Shown here: positions 18,756 through 26,579 of the stretch, piece by piece
How positions within the stretch are numbered: the stretch's first letter is position 1
How the letters are laid out: each line of letters starts with the position of its first letter
NCBI GenBank assembly: GCA_000719695.1
Contig: JOHN01000037.1
Location: 1 to 64,000, forward strand
DNA: 64,000 bases
Direction of reading: 5' to 3'
Source of the DNA: Streptomyces sp. NRRL F-6131
Lineage (GTDB): Bacteria; Actinomycetota; Actinomycetes; Streptomycetales; Streptomycetaceae
Made by a program: the position numbers and the translations under genes
The notes under the pieces: model-generated
The model's input: the letters and a program-made list of their open reading frames with translations, nothing else
Told to the model about the DNA's origin: nothing
Databases searched by the model: none

Positions 18756-18942
18756 CGGGAATTGCGGGTGATCGCTGATCGACGCCGCGTCCCGTGCGCG
18801 GAAGGCCCCGTGTCGGGGCGCGGATCGCGGCTCCCACGCTCTCGCTATGTACACGATCAGTTGTTGGTGCGGTCCCGGTCGAAGGCGCTGGCGTGTGCCG
18901 GCCGGGTACCCGCCGCCCGAGAACGAGGGACACCGAACACCC

Positions 18943-19995
18943 ATGGCCATCCGCCGCTCCTCCGTCCGCTGCGCCGTCACCGTCCTGTTGCTGACGGCCG
19001 TCGTCGGGCCGCTGGGCCCCTCGGCCCACGCCGACGACAGTGACCCGAACGCCCCCGAAGGCACGGTCGTCCTGGAGAGCCTGGTCTACCGGGCGCCCGA
19101 CCTCGTCACCGCCGAGATCTCCTACAGCTGCGAACCCGACACCGCGCGCTCCCTGCTCGTCGGCTTCGAGCAGGAACTGGACTTCGACGAGGAGGCCGCC
19201 GGCAGCGCGGAGGTCGAGGACATCACCTGCGACGACACCACCTACACCGTCACGGTCGACATCCCGACCAGCGAGGGCGGCGCGGACTTCGACGACCCCG
19301 CCACCGGCCGCGCCGTCATCATCCTCACCGGAGACGACCAGCCGGTTCTCGAGGACGACTTCGAAGTGGACCCGTACGGGCGTCCGCGCGCCCTGGGCCG
19401 GGCGGACGAGAAGTTCCGCTGGAAGAAGGCGACCGTCCCGTACGTGATCAACTCGAAGCTCACCAGGGACCAGAAGGGCGACGTCAAGGCCGCGATCGAC
19501 CACTGGCAGCAGAAGACCCCCATCAGGTTCGTCGTCCGGAGCGCCGCGAACGCCAGAACCTACCCGGACTACGTGGAGTTCCAGCCCAGCAAGGACGGCG
19601 GCTGCAACTCCGACGTCGGCCGTGTCGGCGGCCGGCAGGTCGTCAACATCGCCGACTCCGACTCCTGCGACGCCGTCGAACTCGTCCACGAGATCGGGCA
19701 CGCGGTCGGCCTCTACCACGAGCAGGAACGCCCCGACCGGGACACGTACGTGAAGGTCTCCTTCGAGAACGTCGAGCCGTCCGAGAAGCACAACTTCCAG
19801 ATCCAGAAGGGCGGGAGCACCTTCGGCACGGCCTACGACTACGCGTCGATCATGCACTACGGTCCGAAGTCGTACTCCAAGAACGGCAAGGACACCATCA
19901 CCCCGAAGCAGAAGCTCCCCGCCGGCCTCGTCCTGGGCGAGACCAAGGAGCTGTCCGCCGGGGACGTCGCGGCCGTCAAGGCCATGTACGAGTGA
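18943..19995 (+). CDS. astacin-type (M12A) secreted metalloprotease
   Basis: A 350-residue protein with a signal peptide (AHA cleavage at residue 30), an acidic propeptide-like region (31-150) and an astacin domain (151-350). The zinc motif H249-E-I-G-H253-xxxxx-H259-E260 continues as QERPDRD, and the Met-turn is SIMHYG (302-307) with the family Tyr. These are the diagnostic features of astacins, which are uncommon in Streptomyces but known. ATG at 18943 is the start of the signal peptide; the frame extends upstream with no signal. It probably acts outside the cell on proteins; activation would need propeptide removal. Confidence 0.9.
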   Translation: MAIRRSSVRCAVTVLLLTAVVGPLGPSAHADDSDPNAPEGTVVLESLVYRAPDLVTAEISYSCEPDTARSLLVGFEQELDFDEEAAGSAEVEDITCDDTTYTVTVDIPTSEGGADFDDPATGRAVIILTGDDQPVLEDDFEVDPYGRPRALGRADEKFRWKKATVPYVINSKLTRDQKGDVKAAIDHWQQKTPIRFVVRSAANARTYPDYVEFQPSKDGGCNSDVGRVGGRQVVNIADSDSCDAVELVHEIGHAVGLYHEQERPDRDTYVKVSFENVEPSEKHNFQIQKGGSTFGTAYDYASIMHYGPKSYSKNGKDTITPKQKLPAGLVLGETKELSAGDVAAVKAMYE

Positions 19996-20150
19996 CCCCG
20001 ATGCGCGGCAGGCCGTGACGGCGGCCCGCCACCCGGGCGCGATTGTGAATGACGGGACGAGCCGCGCCGTTCGTGCCCCGACCGGTCGGGTGCGCCCCGC
20101 CGGAGGCCCTCGCCGGAGCACGGACATACCGGACCTCGCGGCCCGCCCTC

Positions 20151-20303
20151 CCGTCGACCTCCAGCTACGGCATCCACACCGCCGGCGGCTACCAGCTGCT
20201 CGCCTGGACCATCCCCCAGCTGGCCGCCGGCACCCACACCGGCACCGCCGACCCCCGCTCCACCGGCACGGCCGTGGCGCTCGACAGCTGGACCGTCAGC
20301 TGA
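20151..20303 (+). pseudogene. C-terminal remnant of a secreted beta-sandwich protein
   Basis: Reads GYQLLAWTIPQLAAGTH and ends STGTAVALDSWTVS then stop. This resembles the last strands of Ig- or carbohydrate-binding-type domains of secreted enzymes. No N-terminal part is present, and a terminator hairpin still sits 28 bases after the stop. Confidence 0.45.
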
Positions 20304-20330
20304 TTCCCCGTCACCGCACGGTGACACCCT

Positions 20331-20360
20331 TGCGCCCCGGCCCCACCCGGCCGGGGCGCA
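20331..20360 (+). terminator. hairpin after the remnant gene
   Basis: Perfect 12-bp stem (20331-20342 with 20349-20360) and 6-base loop, retained from the decayed gene ending at 20303. Confidence 0.65.
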
Positions 20361-20439
20361 GCGCGCGGGCCCGAAAGCAGCGGGGCGAGCAACACGGGCT
20401 CGTACGTCGCGGCCGCGTGGATGTCGGCGACGAGGCCGG

Positions 20440-20585
20440 TGACGAGGCCGGCGGCGCGGTCGGCGGGCCCAGCAGGGCGTACAGCCGTGCGTCCTCCAGC
20501 CCCTGCAGAGACCCGCAGGCCGTGCGGGCCTGCTGCGCGGTGTCGAACCAGCAGCCGTCCTGGGGGAAGACCTGCTGGGGTGGCT
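20440..20585 (-). pseudogene. fragment related to the 430-residue protein at 32356-33648
   Basis: On the minus strand it reads FPQDGCWFDTAQQARTACGSLQGL, split here as FPQDGCWFDTAQ and ARTACGSLQGL. The intact gene at 32.4-33.6 kb has LPQDGCWFDTAQEARTACGPLQGL at the same place. The match is clear at DNA level over about 65 bases, then fades. A partial duplicate or the remnant of a second family member. Confidence 0.65.
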
Positions 20586-20729
20586 TCCGGTCGGGTCCGT
20601 CGCCCTCGCCGCCCCGGGGCGGGCCACCCGCCCCGGCTCCGCTTGAGCGACGCCGGCCGGCACGCTGACACCCCCGTTCGGTCGGCTGCCCGGAAAGGGG
20701 CCCCGGCCCGCTACGGTGTGCCTGCGGAC

Positions 20730-20861
20730 ATGCTGACGATCACCGACAGTCTGGCCGAGGAAGCCGACCGGCAGCGGTGCGACACGTCGTGCTCGCGCTG
20801 TGCCCGCCGGCGCCGCGGCCTGCTCGCCCGCATTGCCCGCATTGCCCGCCAGCGCCCCTGA
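20730..20861 (+). CDS. possible 43-residue protein, Cys/Arg-rich
   Basis: ATG with no Shine-Dalgarno, but a TACGGT -10-like box about 12 bases upstream would give a leaderless mRNA. The product has three Cys in CDTSCSRC and an Arg-rich tail. It ends 21 bases before the acetyltransferase gene and could be co-transcribed. Real status uncertain. Confidence 0.35.
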   Translation: MLTITDSLAEEADRQRCDTSCSRCARRRRGLLARIARIARQRP

Positions 20862-20882
20862 CCGCTTTCACCTGGAGTCGAG

Positions 20883-21374
20883 ATGTCCGACATACCCGCG
20901 ATCACCATTCGTGACCTTGCCGCTGCCGACGAGAAGGACTGGCGGCGGCTGTGGGCCGGTTACCTCGATTTCTACGAGTCCACCCTGCCCGCAGGGGTTG
21001 CCGACTCCACGTGGCAGCGGCTCCTCGATCCGCATCAGCCGCTGCTGGGCCGCGTCGCCGAGCACGACGGCACGGTGATCGGCATCACAAACAGCGTGCT
21101 GCACCACAGCACGTGGCTCACCGGCCAGGTCTGTTACCTGGAGGACCTCTTCGTGGACCCTGCCCACCGCGGGCTGGGTGCGGGCCGCCTGCTCCTGGAG
21201 GACCTCTTCGACCTCGCCGCCGTCCGTGGGTGGGCCCGCGTCCACTGGCTCACCGCCCACGACAACCCGGCCCGCCGCCTCTACGACACCTTCGTCCCGG
21301 CCGACCACTTCGTCCACTACGAGCGGGACCTGCCCACCGGCGGTGCCGGGCCGGCCCCGGCCGACCGGCCCTGA
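20883..21374 (+). CDS. GNAT family N-acetyltransferase
   Basis: A 163-residue acetyltransferase of the GNAT fold. Visible are the strand-4 motif CYLEDLFVDPAHRG, the acetyl-CoA pyrophosphate loop HRGLGAGRLLLEDL (about 98-111), and the C-terminal VHWLTAHDNPARRLYDTF typical of the family. Substrate unknown (small amine or peptide). The ribosome binding site GGAGTCGAG lies directly before the ATG. Possible coupling with the small ORF upstream. Confidence 0.88.
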   Translation: MSDIPAITIRDLAAADEKDWRRLWAGYLDFYESTLPAGVADSTWQRLLDPHQPLLGRVAEHDGTVIGITNSVLHHSTWLTGQVCYLEDLFVDPAHRGLGAGRLLLEDLFDLAAVRGWARVHWLTAHDNPARRLYDTFVPADHFVHYERDLPTGGAGPAPADRP

Positions 21375-21818
21375 CCTGGGCGTGCCCGCCGACGTCCCCG
21401 GCAGCGGCAGCTACGGCCCCAGGCGGGGGTCGTCGATGCCGACGGCGACGATCCCGGGCGGATACAGCTCCGGCCGGGCCGTCAGGATCAGGTGCTGCTG
21501 CGGACGCACCGGGGGTCGGCGGACTCGTCGCGACGGCGTCCACCGGACCTTGGTCCGGTAGCCGTCGCGTACCACCGTCGCCACCGCCACGGCGGTACTC
21601 GCGTTCAGCGGCTCGAACTCCGGCGAGGGCAGCGCCAGGACCGTGCGCCGTACCCTCGTCCTGGAGTTCGGCCTCGACGGGGCCCAGCACCGGCACCGGC
21701 GGATGCTGGAACGGACTGCGCGGAGTGGAGGGCGGGTGGGTAGGTTCACCGGTGGGGGGCTTCGCCGTTCAACCGTCCGGCGGAACATCGCCTCCGGTGT
21801 CGTGATCGTTCTCAGACC
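21375..21818. other. no confident gene, 0.44 kb
   Basis: A minus-strand frame from about 21788 to 21411 has reasonable codon use and reads VVRDGYRTKVRWTPS and LTARPELYPPGIVAVG, but no ribosome binding site or family is seen. Possible decayed gene. Confidence 0.35.
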
Positions 21819-21965
21819 ATGACTCGTTTTCGCCGTGTGCTTGCCCTGTGCGTCATCGCCGGCATGCCGCTGGTTTCCTCCGGTGCCGCTCACGCCGCCA
21901 CCGTCGGTGGCGGCCCCGGGACCGAGAAGCGCGACACCGCCACCCGCACCGGCGTGCTGGAGTAG
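21819..21965 (+). CDS. 48-residue secreted peptide or truncated secreted protein
   Basis: Starts MTRFRRVLALCVIAGMPLV, with a signal peptide ending AHA-A near residue 26, leaving a mature part of only about 21 residues, Gly/Thr/charged, ending at TAG. Either a genuine short exported peptide or a gene cut short by the stop codon; the frame continues open after it without a recognisable domain. Confidence 0.45.
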   Translation: MTRFRRVLALCVIAGMPLVSSGAAHAATVGGGPGTEKRDTATRTGVLE

Positions 21966-22357
21966 CTCGTCCGCGCGACCCGCGACCCGCGGCGCTCGGC
22001 GGATCCGGCCGGTACCGGTCTCCTTCTCTCGTACCGCGCCAGCCTGCCCGGTGGGCGCTTAACCGTCAGGTACTCCGCACCACTCGTCCCGCGCACGCGG
22101 GACCGGGCCGACGGGCGCCGGCGCCCCTGCTGAGCCCCGCTCGGGGGCGGCGACGGCGCCCTGCCGGGCGCTGCACCACCGGCCGCCCGCTCAAACTCCT
22201 TGCCGGGCTTCGACCGACGTCCGGGTTCATCGTTCCTCGGATTGTGGGGCCGGGCCCGCCGGCCTCGTTCGCTCTCGTGGTGGGGTTCGGGTTCGCAGGG
22301 GCTGGGACGGGGCAGCCGCCAGGGTCGGTATCCGTTGCGGGTGGAGGGAGTTTCCTC
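21966..22357. other. no gene seen, 0.39 kb
   Basis: Contains the GGAGGGAG ribosome binding site of the next gene at its end. The in-frame continuation of the short secreted peptide is open for about 200 bases but not recognisable. Confidence 0.4.
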
Positions 22358-22624
22358 ATGATCATGAAGAAGTTGCACGACGCCGGTGTCCGTTCCGAGC
22401 ACGCCTATATGGCGGGGATCGCGTCGATCGGGCTGTCACTGGTCTCCTGGATGGGGTCGGCCGTGGCCGAGCCCGCCGGTGTGGACCGGGCGGACCGGTG
22501 GGGGATCTTCATCGGGGAGTGGGCGCCGACGTTCTTCTGCATGGGTCTGGCGCTGGCCCAGTACGAGCACGGCGAGGACAACCCGGTGTACGCCCACGAC
22601 CCGCGGGTCGCGGCGTCCACCTGA
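22358..22624 (+). CDS. small membrane protein
   Basis: An 88-residue protein starting MIMKKLHDAG with GGAGGGAG seven bases before the ATG. Two hydrophobic segments (about 18-36 IASIGLSLVSWMGSAVA and 50-66 GEWAPTFFCMGLALA) give a two-helix protein with a short Asp-rich tail. No function recognised. Confidence 0.65.
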   Translation: MIMKKLHDAGVRSEHAYMAGIASIGLSLVSWMGSAVAEPAGVDRADRWGIFIGEWAPTFFCMGLALAQYEHGEDNPVYAHDPRVAAST

Positions 22625-22707
22625 GCCGTTGCCGCTGATGGATCGGGCGGTCCGGTCCGGGCCGGTGAGAAGCACCGTCCCGGACCGGACCGCGGGACGG
22701 AGGGACG

Positions 22708-23112
22708 ATGACCGCGGGCGGGAGTGCGGGGCGCCGGGGCCGCCCGGCCGGACTGGACGATGCCACGGTGGAGGCGTTGGGCCTGCTGTCCGAGGCCCTG
22801 GAGACGACCGAACGGGCGCGGGGTCGGCTTTTCGACTTTCACCAGCTGACCGGCGGCGCGGACCGGACGGTCGGTGAGGCCGTTCGCGCGTTGCGAGAGG
22901 CCGGACATGCGGAGGAGGCCGATCTGGTGCAGCGCGTGGTGCAGGGCGCCGACGTCCTGCCGGGCCTGTGGACCTTCCAGATCGTCGAGGCCTACGACGA
23001 GGGTTACCACCGGCGCTTCACCGAGGTCGAGCGCACCGTGCGCCAGGCCCTGGCCGGCGGCCGCGAGCACATCGCGGAGGCCGAGATGAAACGACGTCGC
23101 GAGACCCGTTGA
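22708..23112 (+). CDS. conserved helical protein, unknown
   Basis: A 134-residue soluble protein with heptad-like helices: LDDATVEALGLLSEALETTERARGRLF split by a Gly-rich turn, then ADLVQRVVQGADVLPGLW and EAEMKRRRETR. Excellent ribosome binding site (GGAGGG). The helical pattern resembles small regulatory or scaffold proteins of actinomycetes, but no family can be named. 83 bases after the small membrane protein, so possibly one transcript. Confidence 0.65.
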   Translation: MTAGGSAGRRGRPAGLDDATVEALGLLSEALETTERARGRLFDFHQLTGGADRTVGEAVRALREAGHAEEADLVQRVVQGADVLPGLWTFQIVEAYDEGYHRRFTEVERTVRQALAGGREHIAEAEMKRRRETR

Positions 23113-23314
23113 GCGCGGTGGCCCGCCGCGCGTGGCGCGACCGGTGGGACGCCGGGTTTCCGCTCCGGCGCGGGATCCTGGCCCTCGGGCTCTCCTGCTC
23201 GTCGGCGTGCCGGCTCTGATCCGTCCGGCTGCTGCTCGACCGGACACCTCCGGGCGATCCGTGATCGCCCGCAGGCCCGGCCCAGGTCCACGCAGGCCAG
23301 GTCCACGCCGTCGG

Positions 23315-23701
23315 TCAGTGCGGGTCGGGGTCGGGGTGAGCGGCGAGGGCTCGGGCGACGGCCGTGTGGATCGGGAAGATCGGGGTGGTCCCGGTGACGT
23401 CGAGGAGGTGGAGGACCTGGGGGTTGGGGGAGAGCAGGACCAGGACGGTGCCGTCGGCCGCGACGCGCCGACGGGTTCGCAGGAGCAGGTTCAGGCCGGT
23501 GGACGAGCAGAAGCCCACCGCGCGCGGGTCCACGCCCATCAGCCGGCACCCCGAGGACTCGGCCCGGTGCAGGGCGTCGTCGGCGACAGACCAGGTGTCG
23601 AGATCGAGTTCGCCGGCGAGGTGACGCACCACGGCCCGGCCCAGCCGCGCGGTGACAGCCCTCAACCTCCCGACCCGCACGGCCAGAAACAGAATGCGCA
23701 C
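23315..23701 (-). CDS. STAS-domain protein (anti-sigma factor antagonist type)
   Basis: A 128-residue protein with one STAS domain: VVRHLAGELDLDTWSVADDAL, then VDPRAVGFCSSTGLNLLL containing the conserved Ser pair that anti-sigma kinases phosphorylate, and a C-terminal helix HTAVARALAA. Such proteins release sigma factors by binding the anti-sigma factor. GTG at 23701 follows GAGGAGG at about 9 bases; an overlapping ATG in another frame is closer to that site but gives a non-protein frame. No partner kinase is adjacent. Confidence 0.75.
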   Translation of the reverse strand: MRILFLAVRVGRLRAVTARLGRAVVRHLAGELDLDTWSVADDALHRAESSGCRLMGVDPRAVGFCSSTGLNLLLRTRRRVAADGTVLVLLSPNPQVLHLLDVTGTTPIFPIHTAVARALAAHPDPDPH

Positions 23702-24136
23702 GCATCGCGGCCTCCTCGCCCGTCGGTGGCGGCGCCACGATCCGGGCGACCACCCACGCACGACGGCGAGCACCGGGGGAGTTCCCAGCAGGCGACGGAT
23801 GCGCAACCGCGGGACCGGCAGAGACCCGGAACGGGACTGAGCGTTTTCAGCTCCGCCACTCCAGGGTGACGCCGTGGCCTCGCTTGAGCCCGGGGAGCTC
23901 CTCGGTTGGGCCCGCCGGGCACAGTGGGTTGTCTGTGAGGAGTCGCGGGCGGTCACCCCGCTGAGGGGCCGGCCCTGCGCTTCGGGGAGGAAGACAGTCA
24001 TGGGGAGGAATGGAACGCATCCTCGAAATATCATTCCTGCAAGGTTCTCCGGCCGGTGCTTCCCAACCTCCGCAGTGGCGTAGTCGGACGGAAACATCCC
24101 TGTAGAGAAGTCAGAGGGCAGAGGGGGCAGAGGGCG
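23702..24136. other. no gene seen, 0.43 kb
   Basis: Divergent intergenic region between the STAS gene and the SUKH gene. Contains lower-GC patches (24000-24040) likely to hold promoters, and the AGAGGGGGCAGAGGG ribosome binding region before 24137. Confidence 0.4.
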
Positions 24137-24706
24137 ATGAGTGTGGCTGAGAGTTGGTCGCGGGTGATGAGTCTTCTTCGGGAGCACGCGCCGGCCGATC
24201 ACGCGGAGCTGCCAGGGCCCGCTACGGAGCAGATGCTCGCGGCAGCCGAGAAAAGGATGGGGATCTCCCTGCATGGGGACCTGCGGACCTGGCTGGTGCA
24301 GAACAATCTGGATCTGCCGGAGGAAGACGTCGACGACGACGTCATGTGCTGCGGCTTCGACGGGTTCCCCGACGAGGGAAGCTTCTTTCTGGGCATCCGG
24401 GCGATGGCGAGGCTCTACGCGAACCGCTCCACGTCCTGCGGATTCGACCCTCCGGACCAGCCGGAAAATCCGTTCTGGCGTAACGAGTGGATCCCGTTCC
24501 TGTCGGACCAGGACGGCTGGACGGGAAAGTTCATCGATGTGAGGGACGGACGCGTCGGCAGCTGGTTCGTGAGTGGCCCCACGGTCACGGGCGAGTACGC
24601 ATCGATGGCCCAGTATTTCGACTCCGTGGCGGAGACGCTGACGAGGATCGCCGACGGAAGCTCGTCGGTCTGTCGGTTCACCGAAGGTCGACTCGCCTGG
24701 TCGTGA
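24137..24706 (+). CDS. SMI1/KNR4 (SUKH) family protein
   Basis: A 189-residue protein with the SUKH pattern: N-terminal helix SWSRVMSLLREHAP, ATEQMLAAAEKRMGISLHGDLRTWL, then LLxG-like turn replaced by CCGFDGFPDEG and later WIPFLSDQDGW and YFDSVAETLTRI. Bacterial SUKH proteins are mostly immunity proteins for polymorphic toxins. No toxin gene is next to it, so it may be an orphan immunity gene. GC content is lower than that of its neighbours, which suggests transfer. Confidence 0.78.
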   Translation: MSVAESWSRVMSLLREHAPADHAELPGPATEQMLAAAEKRMGISLHGDLRTWLVQNNLDLPEEDVDDDVMCCGFDGFPDEGSFFLGIRAMARLYANRSTSCGFDPPDQPENPFWRNEWIPFLSDQDGWTGKFIDVRDGRVGSWFVSGPTVTGEYASMAQYFDSVAETLTRIADGSSSVCRFTEGRLAWS

Positions 24707-24769
24707 GACGGTTCCCGACTGGATGACGGCCATTACCCATCCGCCCTCACCCTGGAACGGCCATGAGAT

Positions 24770-24990
24770 TCATCGGCTCTGACGTTCCAGGGTGAGGATG
24801 GCTGCGGCGATGACGGTCATCCGGTGGGGACTGCAGCGGGCCCGGCGGAAGATCTGCCAGGACTTCAGTCGCGCGATGCTTCGTTCGACCGGTGCTCGTG
24901 CCGCTGACAGGGCTCGGTTGATCGTCTGCTGGGTTGCGGTGAGGTCCTGGCCGGGAAGCCGTCTGATGGGCGTGGTCACCGAGGGGCCGG
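24770..24990 (-). pseudogene. IS5-family transposase, C-terminal fragment
   Basis: The minus strand ends with the typical C-terminus of IS5/IS112-type transposases: DLTATQQTINRALSAARAPVE, then RSIARLKSWQIFRRARCSP and a final hydrophobic helix. The Glu in APVER is the third DDE residue. Upstream of about 24990 the transposase reading is lost, so the element is a remnant. It abuts the SUKH gene. Confidence 0.75.
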
Positions 24991-25383
24991 TCCTTGCGCC
25001 GGCCACCCGGATCCGTACGCCTGCCCGCGCTGCGCGAACCCGCGCTAACAGGTCGGCACCGGCGCGTGGGAGCCGGCTCCCGGGGACCACGACCTGGCCG
25101 TCGAGGCGGACCCGGGACCCACAACCACGGGCCGGCGCCGGCGGGCGCTCCTTCGAAGCGGGCGGAAATCTATAAGCTGCACCTGCCGGCCTGCGCTCAC
25201 GTCGTCGACCGACACCCCGGCCGCAGCGGGGCAGATGCGGCGGGCGAGGTCGGGATCGACCGCCCCGCCGCCGGGACGGGCGCCCGGGTGGCCGCCGGGG
25301 CCACGTGCACCGATGGGGAGTTTGATTCCGGCAGGTCGGCCCTTCTGATTCGGAGCCCTGGCTGGTGAGCGGCCGATGGTGTG
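24991..25383. other. scrambled remnant DNA, no gene
   Basis: Lies between the transposase fragment and the next gene. Frames shift often and no intact domain or inverted repeat end of an IS is recognised. Confidence 0.35.
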
Positions 25384-25794
25384 TCAGCAGGGCCTGACGC
25401 TGTTGATGGGGGTCCAAGCGACGGGGCCGTTGGTCCAGGGCCTGGACGTTTGCCAGGCAGATCCTGTGCCATTGGCCCCGGTGTAGAAGCGACCCTGGGC
25501 CTCCTTCGTCTGGTGGTTCTCCCAGTACCCGTCGCCTTCCCAGTTGGACACGTTGTAGATGCGGCAGGTGGTGAGTGAGAACACCTTCCACTTGGAGACG
25601 GTGTAGTCCCACACGGAGAGACAGAGGGCGCCCGAGACGCAATCGGTCTGTTGTCCGTTGTTCTTGTAGTAGTACGTCGCGCCGGGGTTGATGCCCGGTG
25701 AAACCGCGGTCGGGGCCGCACCGACCGGAGCGGTGGCGCCGAACAAGGCGGCCGTGGCGACGGCCGCTACGACAAGGTTTCGCTTCAGGTCCAT
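25384..25794 (-). CDS. small secreted protein with four cysteines
   Basis: A 136-residue protein with a signal peptide (VAAVATAALFGATAPVGAA, cleaved near 27). The mature part has four Cys (TDCVSGALCLSVWDYT, then TTCRIYN and a terminal Cys), many Trp/Tyr and an NWEGDGYWEN segment. The first part resembles small beta-rich secreted inhibitors or crystallin-like proteins, but no certain family. ATG at 25794 opens the signal peptide. Isolated, lower GC than surrounding DNA. Confidence 0.7.
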   Translation of the reverse strand: MDLKRNLVVAAVATAALFGATAPVGAAPTAVSPGINPGATYYYKNNGQQTDCVSGALCLSVWDYTVSKWKVFSLTTCRIYNVSNWEGDGYWENHQTKEAQGRFYTGANGTGSAWQTSRPWTNGPVAWTPINSVRPC

Positions 25795-26175
25795 GTCAAG
25801 TCAGCCTAATGTGACGCTGTGCACACCACTAGGAGCTTTCCGGACATGCAGGTGTCCTCCGTCTCAGGGATCCGCTGTCGGGACAACCGCACCGCACGCT
25901 GCACGGTCGGTGAGTTCTGCCGTTCTGCCCTGCGGCTTCGCCGGGACAGCCGTGTCGGTAGGGCAGAGAGAAGTACGTGTTATTCACCTTCGACCGCCCG
26001 TTCACCGTCGAAGGCCCGCCCGCACTCGCGGAAGCGCCCACCAGGTGATCGGCCGCCTCAACGGCGGATAGCCCCCGCCCGACAGGCGCGTGCCGCAGCC
26101 GGCCGGTTCAGTCCGAGCCGCTACCTGAGATCGGAACGGACGGTCCGCATTCCTTTGCGGCTCCGCGCAGGACGT
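25795..26175. other. no gene seen
   Basis: Upstream region of the secreted protein gene. Relatively low GC at 25790-25850 suggests its promoter. Confidence 0.4.
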
Positions 26176-26207
26176 CGCCGAGGACGTCGGCGGCGACGTC
26201 CTCGGCG
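26176..26207. repeat. 14-bp inverted repeat
   Basis: Perfect arms 26176-26189 and 26194-26207 with a 4-base loop. The arms can extend by two wobble pairs. Not next to a gene end. Confidence 0.75.
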
Positions 26208-26312
26208 GTCCGGATCGCGGTCGGTCAGCCCTCAAGGCCTCGAACATGCCGTTCATGCTGCCACTTGGACCAGGACGCCATTCGGGACGTACGTGCGCCG
26301 GCACGGACCAGT

Positions 26313-26377
26313 GGCGCCGTCGATTCCGCCCAGGCCGGTGATCGTGCGCCACCGGCCCGGGCGGAATCGACGGCGCC
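26313..26377. repeat. 28-bp near-perfect inverted repeat
   Basis: Arms 26313-26340 and 26350-26377 with a 9-base loop and one mismatch. Too long for an ordinary terminator; no T-tract follows. It lies in a gene-free stretch between two minus-strand genes. Confidence 0.85.
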
Positions 26378-26518
26378 GACGTCCGCCACAACCCCCAGGA
26401 AGTTCTCGCGGGCCGAAGCCCGCGCCGGCCACGACGACAACGAGACCTGCACCGCAGAGCAGTGACGATGGTCAGAACAACTGACTCCCTGAGGCCAGAA
26501 CACCCCCAAGAAGGAAAG

Positions 26519-26558
26519 ACCGGGTGGCCGCGTCCGCGGTGAGACGCGGCCACCCGGT
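26519..26558 (-). terminator. intrinsic terminator of the chitinase fusion gene
   Basis: Perfect 16-bp stem (26519-26534 with 26543-26558) and 8-base loop. Read on the minus strand it is followed by GTCTTTCCTTCTT, a T-rich tract. It begins 22 bases past the stop. Confidence 0.85.
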
Positions 26559-26579
26559 CCCGCTGAGGTGCGAAAGGCG

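Noticed and set aside
14440..20127. Minus-strand frame of about 1900 codons across the protease genes
   Set aside because: Shadow of the real plus- and minus-strand genes; Val/Gly/Arg-rich reading without domains, typical of high-GC DNA.
26016..26377. CRISPR-like array in the hairpin region
   Set aside because: Only single inverted repeats are present, no regularly spaced direct repeats or cas genes.
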